Shown one piece after another: positions 44,945 to 51,853 of a DNA stretch of 57,276 bases. The number at the start of each line of letters is the position of its first letter. The first letter of the stretch is position 1. The stretch is from Bacteroidales bacterium (GTDB lineage: Bacteria > Bacteroidota > Bacteroidia > Bacteroidales > UBA932): the NCBI GenBank assembly GCA_016286145.1, contig JAEESD010000002.1:1-57276 (forward strand), written 5' to 3'. Made by a program: the position numbers and the translations under genes. Under the pieces are notes generated by a model, which was not told where the DNA came from, searched no databases, and saw only the letters and a list, made by a program, of their open reading frames with translations.

Positions 44945-45015
44945 GGGGCTTCCTACAGCGCCTTGAGGATGATGCTTTCCATCACCTCGTAACCGGGAAG
45001 AGTAGGGTGAATCCC
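44945..45015 (-). pseudogene. Inverted fragment of the 3' end of the SGNH hydrolase gene
   Basis: Read on the - strand, 71 bp match 47011-47081 with 4 mismatches. The match covers the final codons of the SGNH hydrolase (HPTLPGYEVMESIILKAL), its stop codon and 9 bases beyond. No upstream part of the gene is present here. It is a remnant of a second copy or of a recombination event, and gives an inverted repeat pair bracketing about 2 kb. Confidence 0.85.
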
Positions 45016-45406
45016 TTCCGCGGACGTCTCCTGCCCTTATTTGCGGAAGGTTACCCACGCGTTTGCGGAAGGTCCCCGCTGTTTTTGCACAAGGTGGAAT
45101 TCTAACACGGGGACCTTGCGCGCAAAACCCCATCACATGCCATCTAGCGCACAAGGTGTCGCCCCTTTTCTTCCACCTTGCGCGCCCTGGTGTGTAAAAC
45201 CACCCAAATCACACACCACCCCCTTCAAAATCACCCCTTGGTGTGTGGAGAAGCCTAAATCCCACACCAACCCCGCCGAAATGCAGCATTTTGCGGAAGG
45301 TCCCTGTCTATTCGCTCGCTGGGTGTGGCTATCGCCCTCCGCAATTCGGGTGATAGCCACGTTTTGGGCCTTTTTCGCTCCCATCACCTCCTTCGCAGGG
45401 GGTGAT
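45014..45406. repeat. Array of at least seven different hairpins, non-coding
   Basis: The array holds successive inverted repeats: ccttccgc/gcggaagg (45014-45050); ttttgc-caaggt type arms (45083-45127, imperfect); gcgcacaaggtg/caccttgcgcgc (45147-45185, one mismatch); tggtgtgt/acacacca (45188-45218); ttggtgtg/cacaccaa (45238-45270); gtggctatc/gatagccac (45325-45360); and atcacc/ggtgat (45383-45406). A direct repeat tttgcggaaggt occurs near 45040, 45062 and 45290. Open frames across it have no coding character. Nothing here resembles a CRISPR, as unit lengths and sequences differ. Confidence 0.7.
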
Positions 45407-45447
45407 AGCCACGCTTATGACCTTTATCCACCAATGTCCAACCCTCG

Positions 45448-45784
45448 ATCGCGCTGCGCCGAGCCTTGGATGGGGCTCAGCTTGCGCGATGGGTACTTTA
45501 CTCTACGGTCATTTCCAACTGAAGAATGGAGTCGGGGCTCGGCAACCCCGAAGCCGAGCCCCTCTCAGTACCGGCCGCTCGCCACCTCGCGGCCTGTATA
45601 TGACGGACCAAAGGGTCGGAAGCCCCGCGCCAAGACGCAGCCCTCCGCCCCCTTTGGCTTATCTGGTAAGAGTTAGAGGAGCGAAGCGACGAAGTCGGCA
45701 TCAGCCAGCCGGTCGGCCGGGTATTTTGGCGCGAAGCGAGAAAATACGTACGGGGGAGCGAATCTCTCATTTTTAGCAAAAATG
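45448..45784. other. GC-rich non-coding segment with nested strong hairpins; possible structured RNA
   Basis: The hairpins are: atcgcgc...gcgcgat with inner gagcc/ggctc (45448-45490); ggggctcggc/gccgagcccc, a perfect 10-bp stem (45534-45562); ggccgc/gcggcc; ccaaaggg/ccctttgg enclosing a smaller stem; gtatttt/aaaatac (45721-45747); and cattttt/aaaaatg (45768-45784). A long-range pairing ggtact/agtacc encloses the 10-bp stem. It contains no tRNA, RNase P, tmRNA or SRP RNA motif that I can find. It ends just before the promoter of the next gene. Confidence 0.45.
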
Positions 45785-45807
45785 AATCGTGTTTGACTTT
45801 TCTTTGC

Positions 45808-45815
45808 TATCTTCG
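45808..45815 (+). promoter_or_regulatory. -7 box immediately before the pRiA4b ORF-3-like gene
   Basis: TATCTTCG, one mismatch from TAnnTTTG, with only 4 nt to ATG 45820, which predicts a leaderless mRNA. Confidence 0.5.
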
Positions 45816-45819
45816 TGTT

Positions 45820-46398
45820 ATGATTTATCAGTTCCGCGTCACACTACCCGGCATCAAGGGTTTCTACAGAATCTACAAGGTTAATTCTGCCAACACACTG
45901 TACAGCTTCCACAAGCAGTTGCAGGCCGACCTGGAGTTTCCCGCCGACCAGCCTATTCTTTTCAAGGCGATGGACGGCGAGACTGTCCTCGCCCGCTATG
46001 CCCTCGTCAATCTTGGCTTCGGTGTGGTAGATGAGGTCTCCCTCGCGAAGGCCCTGAAGGAAGGAGCGGATCACTTCGAGTACTTCTACGATACTAAAGC
46101 GAAGAAGAAAGTTATCATTACCCTCGAAGGACAGGAACCCGGAAATGAAGTCTCTGTCCCTACCCTGATGAACGATATGAAGGGCCCGCTCCCTATCGAG
46201 TTCGAAAACGGTTATGTAGCCTTCGAAGACCTCCCTCAGGAAAAGCGTAAGCTTCCAGGCGAGAAGAGCGCTCTCGAGATGCTCCTCGGCGGAGATGACG
46301 ATGAAGACGACGAGGATCTTGAAGACGAGGAAGATGAAGATGACGATGATGAAGAAGGAGACGACGAAACTGAGGAGATCTACGACGAAAACGAATAA
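45820..46398 (+). CDS. pRiA4b ORF-3-like domain protein with acidic C-terminal tail
   Basis: A 192-residue cytoplasmic protein. Residues about 1-100 fit the small alpha/beta domain of plasmid pRiA4b ORF-3-like proteins (YQFRVTLPGIKGFYRIYKV, TLYSFHKQLQADLEFPADQ), followed by a conserved FENGYVAFEDLP segment and a C-terminal tail of about 40 mostly Asp/Glu residues ending YDENE. Its role is unknown; the acidic tail suggests binding to a basic partner. ATG 45820 is chosen because it follows a -7 box and begins the conserved domain. It is 9 nt upstream of the SGNH hydrolase gene. Confidence 0.72.
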   Translation: MIYQFRVTLPGIKGFYRIYKVNSANTLYSFHKQLQADLEFPADQPILFKAMDGETVLARYALVNLGFGVVDEVSLAKALKEGADHFEYFYDTKAKKKVIITLEGQEPGNEVSVPTLMNDMKGPLPIEFENGYVAFEDLPQEKRKLPGEKSALEMLLGGDDDEDDEDLEDEEDEDDDDEEGDDETEEIYDENE

Positions 46399-46407
46399 CC
46401 ATCAACT

Positions 46408-47073
46408 ATGCGTAAACTAATAATCACCATCGCGGCAGCGATGCTGTCCGTCATCGGCCTTTCGGCCCAGAATTTCGTCCACTATCATTGGTTCGACGGC
46501 GAGAATTCCACCGTCCCCGCAGGAACCCGCGGCCGCGTCGTTTTCATGGGCGACTCCATCACCGAAGGCTGGGGAACGAAGGGAACTCCGGGCTTTTTCG
46601 ACAACGACAAGATGGTCGAGCGCGGCATCAGCGGCGAGGTGACAGCCCAGATGGTTCTCCGCTTCAGGCGTGACGTTATCGACCTTAAGCCCAAGACGGT
46701 CGTGATCCTCTGCGGATGCAACGATATCGCCCTCAATCAGGGCGAGTACAACGAAGACTATACCTTCGGAAACATAGTGACCATGGTCCAGCTCGCCAAG
46801 GCCAATAAGATCAAGCCCATAGTCTGTTCGGTCCTCCCGGCCGCCGCTTTCCCCTGGCGCCCGGAAGTCAAGGACTCATCCGAAAAAGTCGCGTCTCTCA
46901 ACGCCCGCCTGCGCGCCTACTGCGCTGAGAATCACATCAAGTACGTCGATTACTTCCCCGCGATGGTCGCCGAAGACGGCGTCTCTCTGAATCCCAACTA
47001 CACTAACGACGGAATTCACCCCACCCTTCCCGGTTACGAGGTGATGGAGAGCATCATCCTCAAGGCGCTGTAG
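46408..47073 (+). CDS. Secreted SGNH/GDSL-family hydrolase
   Basis: A 221-residue protein with a signal peptide (MRKLIITIAAAMLSVIGLSAQ). All four SGNH blocks are present: GDSITEGW (Ser50), the Gly in RGISGE (Gly74), GCNDIA (Asn105) and DGIHP (Asp201, His204). It is an exported esterase or lipase-like enzyme; sugar-ester or acetyl-glycan substrates are typical in Bacteroidota. Its last 18 codons are duplicated in inverted orientation at 44945-45015. It probably shares a transcript with the preceding acidic-tail protein. Confidence 0.92.
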   Translation: MRKLIITIAAAMLSVIGLSAQNFVHYHWFDGENSTVPAGTRGRVVFMGDSITEGWGTKGTPGFFDNDKMVERGISGEVTAQMVLRFRRDVIDLKPKTVVILCGCNDIALNQGEYNEDYTFGNIVTMVQLAKANKIKPIVCSVLPAAAFPWRPEVKDSSEKVASLNARLRAYCAENHIKYVDYFPAMVAEDGVSLNPNYTNDGIHPTLPGYEVMESIILKAL

Positions 47074-47104
47074 GAAGCCCCGTGGGCATATAATTTGCAG
47101 GGAC

Positions 47105-47125
47105 ATAGTGAAAAAATATCACTAT
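47105..47125. promoter_or_regulatory. Perfect inverted repeat overlapping the start codon of the gene at 47124
   Basis: Arms atagtga and tcactat (7 bp) flank a 7-nt A-rich loop; the right arm includes the AT of the ATG. A near-consensus -7 box (TATAATTTG) is just upstream at 47089-47097, so the repeat covers the expected 5' end of the mRNA. Confidence 0.45.
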
Positions 47126-47852
47126 GAAATCGAAACTTGCATTAACTGTATTGATGATGGCTTTGTGTGTCAGTAGTTATGCGCAGGACATCATTCACAC
47201 TTTTGACGGTAAGTCTATCGAGGCGAAGATACTCGAAATCTCAGACGACGATATACTTTACAAGACCTTCGACAACCAGGAAGGCCCGGATTACCGGATG
47301 TCGGTTAATAAGGTCGCCAGGATAGTGTTCGCGAACGGCACCGAAAAGGTCTTTGCCCCTGCCGACATATTCAGGTCCGCGCCCGTTGCTCCTAGGTACA
47401 ACAATCCGGATTTCGGCCCTTATGGCCCGATAGTTTACCGACACGGACGCTTCTATGATGGCTACGGTCGCATCTATGACGATGAGTTTCGCGACTACCT
47501 GGGCGTTTCTCTCTATGGTAGTGATTACTTGAAAGCAAGGAATCAGATTACTAGTGGCTGCCTGCTCACTTTTGCCGGCGGCGCTGCAGTGTCGTTTTCC
47601 CTCATCGCGTCTTTGATTATAAGCGATCATAACAAAGGAGACAATCCTTTCGGAAAAATCAGCCAGACCGGTCCGACTATCGGGGGCCTTGTCGGTGTGG
47701 CCTGTCTGGCTGGAGGAATTCCGTTGTGGGTCAAAGGAGGCCGTAAGATGAAAGCCTTCGCGGACGACTACAATCAGCGTTATGGCGCCGGAAAGACCAA
47801 TCTCTCCCTCGGCTCAGCCCCTTCGGGCCTTGGACTTACATTGAACTTCTAA
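47124..47852 (+). CDS. Exported hypothetical protein, paralogue of 43734-44351
   Basis: A 242-residue protein with a signal peptide ending SSYAQ. It shares with the protein at 43734 the N-terminal IEAKILEISDDDILYKTFDN / EGPDYRMSVN domain, two hydrophobic segments (LLTFAGGAAVSFSLIASLII and IGGLVGVACLAGGIPLWV) and the C-terminal LSLGSAPSGLGLTLNF. An additional Pro/Tyr/Gly-rich linker (about residues 90-125, YNNPDFGPYGP...) is unique to this copy. The family is not recognised; the C-terminal Phe strand hints at the outer membrane. The two copies flank the SGNH and acidic-tail genes. Confidence 0.75.
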   Translation: MKSKLALTVLMMALCVSSYAQDIIHTFDGKSIEAKILEISDDDILYKTFDNQEGPDYRMSVNKVARIVFANGTEKVFAPADIFRSAPVAPRYNNPDFGPYGPIVYRHGRFYDGYGRIYDDEFRDYLGVSLYGSDYLKARNQITSGCLLTFAGGAAVSFSLIASLIISDHNKGDNPFGKISQTGPTIGGLVGVACLAGGIPLWVKGGRKMKAFADDYNQRYGAGKTNLSLGSAPSGLGLTLNF

Positions 47853-47870
47853 AACGATTTTCCTGTCAGC

Positions 47871-47956
47871 GTGCGTACCCTCGGCAAAATTGCTGGGGGT
47901 AAGCACGTTTTGGCGCCTTTTCGAGCGTACCCTCGGTGAAAAAGCCGGGGGTACGC
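47871..47956. repeat. Paired-hairpin intergenic element
   Basis: Two hairpins, 47871-47906 (arms gtgcgtaccc / gggtaagcac, one mismatch) and 47925-47956 (gcgtaccc / gggtacgc), are separated by cgttttggcgccttttcg. The pair has the same layout and nearly the same spacer as 45325-45406, but different arm sequences. The first hairpin followed by GTTTT could also end the transcript of the gene at 47124. Confidence 0.7.
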
Positions 47957-47979
47957 GCGCTTTCGTCAGGAATTTTTGT

Positions 47980-47987
47980 TAAATTTG
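47980..47987 (+). promoter_or_regulatory. -7 box immediately before yigZ
   Basis: TAAATTTG, exact TAnnTTTG match, 6 nt before ATG 47994; predicts a very short or absent leader. Confidence 0.55.
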
Positions 47988-47993
47988 AGAAGA

Positions 47994-48602
47994 ATGGGCG
48001 AACTGAAAGACACATACAACAGCATCGCGGCTCCTTCCGAAGGTCTTTTCAAGGACCAGGGCAGCCGCTTCATCGCTCTCGCGTACCCGGTAGAGAGCGA
48101 GGAAGAGGTGAAGTTGCTTCTGGAAAAAGCCCGCAAGGAGTACCACGACGCAAGACATCACTGCGTGGCCTACAGAATCGGGCTGAAGGGCGAAGTCTGG
48201 CGCGCGAGCGACGACGGCGAGCCTGCCGGATCCGCCGGACGCCCGATTCTGGGCCAGATAGACAGCGCAGGACTGAGCGATATTGTGGTGATCGTCGTCC
48301 GCTACTTCGGCGGAATAAAACTGGGAATACCCGGCCTTATCAGAGCCTACAAATCCTCTACGGCAGACGCTATCAATAACGCTCAAATAATAGAAAAAGT
48401 AGCGGGGAAGTGGTACGAACTCAGCTTCGACTACGCTCAGATGCCCGAGGTGATGAAAGTAGTCAAGGACCTGGGCCTTCCGAGCCGCGAACAGCGCTTC
48501 GAGGCGAGCTGCAGCATGCAGGTCAGGGTAAGGCTGACTCAGGAGGAGGATTTCTTGGAAAGAACTAAAAATATCACTAACTTTAACTATCGGAACATTT
48601 AA
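47994..48602 (+). CDS. yigZ: YigZ/IMPACT family protein
   Basis: A 202-residue protein of the UPF0029/IMPACT family. The N-terminal domain contains KGSRF-type (DQGSRFIALAYPV), the metal-like motif HHCVAYRIG, DDGEPAGSAGRPIL and VVRYFGGIKLGIPGLIRAY; the C-terminal ferredoxin-like domain follows. Proteins of this family are linked to translation control and proline-peptide processing, without a settled enzyme activity. ATG 47994 is used; an upstream start would overlap the promoter. serC starts 15 nt downstream. Confidence 0.93.
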   Translation: MGELKDTYNSIAAPSEGLFKDQGSRFIALAYPVESEEEVKLLLEKARKEYHDARHHCVAYRIGLKGEVWRASDDGEPAGSAGRPILGQIDSAGLSDIVVIVVRYFGGIKLGIPGLIRAYKSSTADAINNAQIIEKVAGKWYELSFDYAQMPEVMKVVKDLGLPSREQRFEASCSMQVRVRLTQEEDFLERTKNITNFNYRNI

Positions 48603-48617
48603 CCTCTAACTATAATC

Positions 48618-49691
48618 ATGAGTAAAAAACACGTATTCAACGCAGGCCCTTGTCTGCTGCCCCAGGAGGCTCTGGACGCGACAATCGACGCTATTAAAGA
48701 CTTCGCGGGGACCGGTGTGTCCCTGCTTTGCATCTCTCACCGTACTAAGGAGTGGGATGCGGTAATGGATGAAACAAGAGCTCTCTGGAAGGAGATCCTC
48801 AATATCCCCGAGGGCTACGAAGTTGTTTTCCTCCCAGGAGGAGCATCAATGGAGTTCCTCTTCGTGGCGCTCAACTACCTGGAGAAGAAGGCGGCATACC
48901 TCGAGACCGGTGTCTGGGCTAAGAAAGCGCTCAAGGAAGCTAAGGCTTACGGCGATGCCTATGCCCTCGCCAGCTCCGCAGACAGGAATTACTGCTATAT
49001 CCCGAAGGGTTTCGAGATCCCCAAGGACGTGGATTACTTCCATATTACAACCAACAACACTATCTACGGTACTGAGATCAAGACTGATTTCTACAGCCCC
49101 GTTCCCCTTATCGCGGATATGTCTTCTGACATCATGAGCCGTCCGGTAGACGTCTCTAAATATGCGATGATCTACGGCGGAGCTCAGAAAAACGTAGGCC
49201 CTGCCGGCTGTACCTTCGCTATCATTAAGCTGGATACCCTCGGGAAGGTCAGCAGGTATATCCCTACCATGCTCGATCTCCACACACATATCGACAAACT
49301 CTCGATGTTCAACACCCCCGCCGTCCTTCCTCTGTACGTTATGAACAGAACGCTCCACTGGATCAAGGACCAGGGCGGAGTCGCCGCAATGAAAGTGCGC
49401 AACCAGGCCAAGGCAGACGCCCTGTACGCGGAAATCGACCGCAACCCTCTGTTTGTCGGTACGGCCGAGAAGGAAGACCGCTCGATTATGAACGTATGCT
49501 TCGTGATGGCTCCCGGCTATGAGAATCTCCAGGACGAGTTCCTCGCCTTCGCGAAGGAGCACGATATGGTAGGCCTTAAAGGACACCGCAGCGTGGGCGG
49601 ATTCCGCGCATCGATCTACAACGCCTGTACCCTCGAGGATGTAAACGCCCTCGTAGCCTGCATGCAGGAGTTTGAAAAGCTTCACGCATAA
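48618..49691 (+). CDS. serC: Phosphoserine aminotransferase
   Basis: A 357-residue PLP enzyme of serine synthesis that converts 3-phosphohydroxypyruvate and glutamate to O-phosphoserine and 2-oxoglutarate. The PLP lysine is in [11 protein letters not shown] (Lys191); [20 protein letters not shown] and [11 protein letters not shown] are family segments. Length is standard. serA begins 1 nt after its stop. Confidence 0.96.
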   Translation: MSKKHVFNAGPCLLPQEALDATIDAIKDFAGTGVSLLCISHRTKEWDAVMDETRALWKEILNIPEGYEVVFLPGGASMEFLFVALNYLEKKAAYLETGVWAKKALKEAKAYGDAYALASSADRNYCYIPKGFEIPKDVDYFHITTNNTIYGTEIKTDFYSPVPLIADMSSDIMSRPVDVSKYAMIYGGAQKNVGPAGCTFAIIKLDTLGKVSRYIPTMLDLHTHIDKLSMFNTPAVLPLYVMNRTLHWIKDQGGVAAMKVRNQAKADALYAEIDRNPLFVGTAEKEDRSIMNVCFVMAPGYENLQDEFLAFAKEHDMVGLKGHRSVGGFRASIYNACTLEDVNALVACMQEFEKLHA

Positions 49692-49692
49692 T

Positions 49693-50613
49693 ATGAAAGT
49701 TCTTCTCGCAACTCAGAAACCCTTCGCGGCGGCAGCCGTCAAAGGTATTACCGATATCCTTGAGGCCGCTGGCCATCAGGTAGTCAAGCTTGAGAAATAC
49801 GAGGCCCAGGCGGATCTCGTTAAGGCCGTCGCAGACGCTGAGGCGATGATCATCCGCTCGGATAAGGTGACCGCCGAGGTTATCGCTGCCGCCCCGAAGC
49901 TCAAGATTGTCGTTCGCGCTGGCGCAGGCTACGACAATGTCGACCTCGCGGCCGCGACTCAGGCCGGCGTCGTGGTTATGAACACCCCCGGCCAGAATTC
50001 GAACGCTGTAGCCGAGCTCGCGATAGCGATGATGATCTTCATGGCCAGGACCCAGTTCACCCCCGCGACCGGATCGGAGGTCCAGGGCAAGACCCTCGGA
50101 ATCCAGGCTTTCGGAAACGTAGGCCGCCTCGTGGGCGCGAAAGCCAAGGCCCTCGGAATGAAGGTCAAGGCCCTCGACCCGTTCCTTTCAGACGAACAGA
50201 TCGCAGCGGGCGGCGCCGAGCCTGTCCATACCCTGGACGAGCTCTACGAAGGCAGCGACTACCTCAGCCTCCATATCCCCGCCCTTCCGAGCACGATCGG
50301 CAGTATCAATTACGAGCTGATTACCAAGATGCCGAAGGGCGCCACCCTAGTCAACACCGCCCGCAAGGAGGTCATAGACGAAGCCGGCCTCGAGAAGGCT
50401 CTCGAAGATCGCCCCGACCTTAAGTATGTAACAGACGTGGCGCCGGATAACCTCGAAACATTAAAGGAGAAGTTCGGCCTTCGCGTCTTCGCGACCCCTA
50501 AGAAGATGGGCGCACAAACCGCCGAGGCCAATGTAAACGCCGGTCTTGCCGCAGCGCGCCAGATAGTAGATTTCGCCCTTACGGGAAACACAAAATTCCA
50601 GGTAAACAAATGA
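49693..50613 (+). CDS. serA: D-3-phosphoglycerate dehydrogenase, short type with Lys in place of the usual catalytic His
   Basis: A 306-residue NAD-dependent dehydrogenase that performs the first step of serine synthesis. It has an NAD-binding core (GIQAFGNVGRLVGAKAKALG), NTARKEV with the catalytic Arg, and no C-terminal ACT domain, so feedback by serine through ACT is not expected. Where most 2-hydroxyacid dehydrogenases have TPH, this protein has TPKKMGAQTAEA (Lys270). That substitution is known in the short (type III) PGDH group including other Bacteroidales. ATG 49693 is preferred over a start at 49672 within serC. It overlaps the DUF1015 gene by 4 nt. Confidence 0.95.
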   Translation: MKVLLATQKPFAAAAVKGITDILEAAGHQVVKLEKYEAQADLVKAVADAEAMIIRSDKVTAEVIAAAPKLKIVVRAGAGYDNVDLAAATQAGVVVMNTPGQNSNAVAELAIAMMIFMARTQFTPATGSEVQGKTLGIQAFGNVGRLVGAKAKALGMKVKALDPFLSDEQIAAGGAEPVHTLDELYEGSDYLSLHIPALPSTIGSINYELITKMPKGATLVNTARKEVIDEAGLEKALEDRPDLKYVTDVAPDNLETLKEKFGLRVFATPKKMGAQTAEANVNAGLAAARQIVDFALTGNTKFQVNK

Positions 50614-51845
50614 AAGTAAGACCCTTTGCGGCAGTGCGTCCGCCCAGAAATCTCGTTACCGAGGTAGCAGCTCCCCCGTACGATGTTCTCGATTCGGAGG
50701 AGGCCCGTAAGATGGCAGGCGAGAAATCGCTCCTTCATATTACGAAGCCCGAGATTGATTTCGATCCGATGCCCGAGGAACACGACCCTAAGGTCTACGC
50801 CAAGGCGGTCGAGAACTTCAAGAAATGGCAGGAAAAGGGCTGGCTCGTTCGCGACAGTAAGCCTTGTTACTATATCTACGCTCAGACTATGGGCTCACGT
50901 ACCCAGTACGGCTATGTCCTCTGCGCGAATTCTCAGGACTATGTAGAGGGCCGTATCAAGAAACACGAACTCACCCGTAAGGACAAGGAAGACGACCGTA
51001 TGAAACATGTCGAAATCCAGAGCGCCAACATCGAGCCTGTGTTCTTCGCCTTCAAACACCAGCCGGAACTCGAGCAGATTATCGCTGATACCGTAAAGAA
51101 ACCCTCGGAGTATAAGTTTACAGACGAGAATAATTTCGGCCACGAATTCTGGGTAATCGACGACGACGCCCTTATCGCCGAGATTACTAAGCTCTTCACT
51201 AATAAGATCGACGCCTTCTATATTGCCGACGGACATCACCGCAGCGCTGCGGCCGCCCGGGTGGGCGCAGAGCGCGCGAAGAAGAATCCGAACCACACCG
51301 GCGAGGAGGAGTATAACTACTTTATGGCGGTTTGTTTCCCCGAGGATCAGCTTAAGGTTCTGGACTACAACCGCGTCCTGAAGGATCTCAACGGTCTTAC
51401 TCCCAGCCAGGTAATCGGAATTCTCGGCGAGACTTTCGACGTTACCTGCAGAGGAACGGAGATTTTTACTCCAGACGAGCTCCACACCTTCTCGATGTAT
51501 CTCGAGGGGAAATGGTACGAGCTCAGGGCCCGTCCGGGAACCTATAATGACCACGACCCTATCGGGGTGCTTGACGTAACTATCCTCTCCGAGAGGGTGC
51601 TCGGTCCCGTTTTCGGAATCAAGGACCTCAGGACAGACTCCAGAATAGACTTCGTTGGCGGAATCAGAGGCCTTGGAGAGCTCAAGCGCAGGGTAGACAG
51701 CGGCGAGATGAAGATAGCCTTCGCCCTTTATCCGGTCAGCATGAAGCAGATTACAGATATCGCAGACAGCGGTAATATAATGCCTCCAAAGACTACCTGG
51801 TTCGAGCCTAAGCTCAGGTCCGGCCTCGCAATCCACACATTTTAA
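50610..51845 (+). CDS. DUF1015 family protein, linked to serine synthesis
   Basis: A 411-residue cytoplasmic protein. The N-terminus VRPFAAVRPPRNLVTEVAAPP and the motif IADGHHRSAAAAR (DGHHR at residues 207-211) are hallmarks of DUF1015. The DGxHR motif is shared with ParB-type nucleotide-binding folds, including archaeal and staphylococcal free-serine kinases (SerK, SbnI). The gene overlaps serA by 4 nt and follows serC-serA, and no phosphoserine phosphatase gene (serB) is seen in this cluster. A role in phosphoserine or serine phosphate metabolism is a reasonable inference, not shown by the sequence. Confidence 0.9.
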   Translation: MKVRPFAAVRPPRNLVTEVAAPPYDVLDSEEARKMAGEKSLLHITKPEIDFDPMPEEHDPKVYAKAVENFKKWQEKGWLVRDSKPCYYIYAQTMGSRTQYGYVLCANSQDYVEGRIKKHELTRKDKEDDRMKHVEIQSANIEPVFFAFKHQPELEQIIADTVKKPSEYKFTDENNFGHEFWVIDDDALIAEITKLFTNKIDAFYIADGHHRSAAAARVGAERAKKNPNHTGEEEYNYFMAVCFPEDQLKVLDYNRVLKDLNGLTPSQVIGILGETFDVTCRGTEIFTPDELHTFSMYLEGKWYELRARPGTYNDHDPIGVLDVTILSERVLGPVFGIKDLRTDSRIDFVGGIRGLGELKRRVDSGEMKIAFALYPVSMKQITDIADSGNIMPPKTTWFEPKLRSGLAIHTF

Positions 51846-51853
51846 TTAGAACT

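Noticed and set aside
45014-45406. CRISPR array
   Set aside because: Repeat units are not identical, spacing is irregular and no cas gene is near.
45041-45676. Open frame of 211 codons on the + strand through the hairpin region
   Set aside because: It is composed of hairpin arms and simple words, has no signal, domain or normal amino-acid pattern, and no promoter. Treated as non-coding.
45402-45776. Overlapping 124-codon frame in the same region
   Set aside because: It is Arg/Pro/Ser-rich because of the GC-rich hairpins and has no protein-like features.
46280-46396. Low-complexity GAT/GAA-rich DNA as a microsatellite
   Set aside because: It encodes the acidic tail of the protein at 45820 with mixed codons and no regular period.
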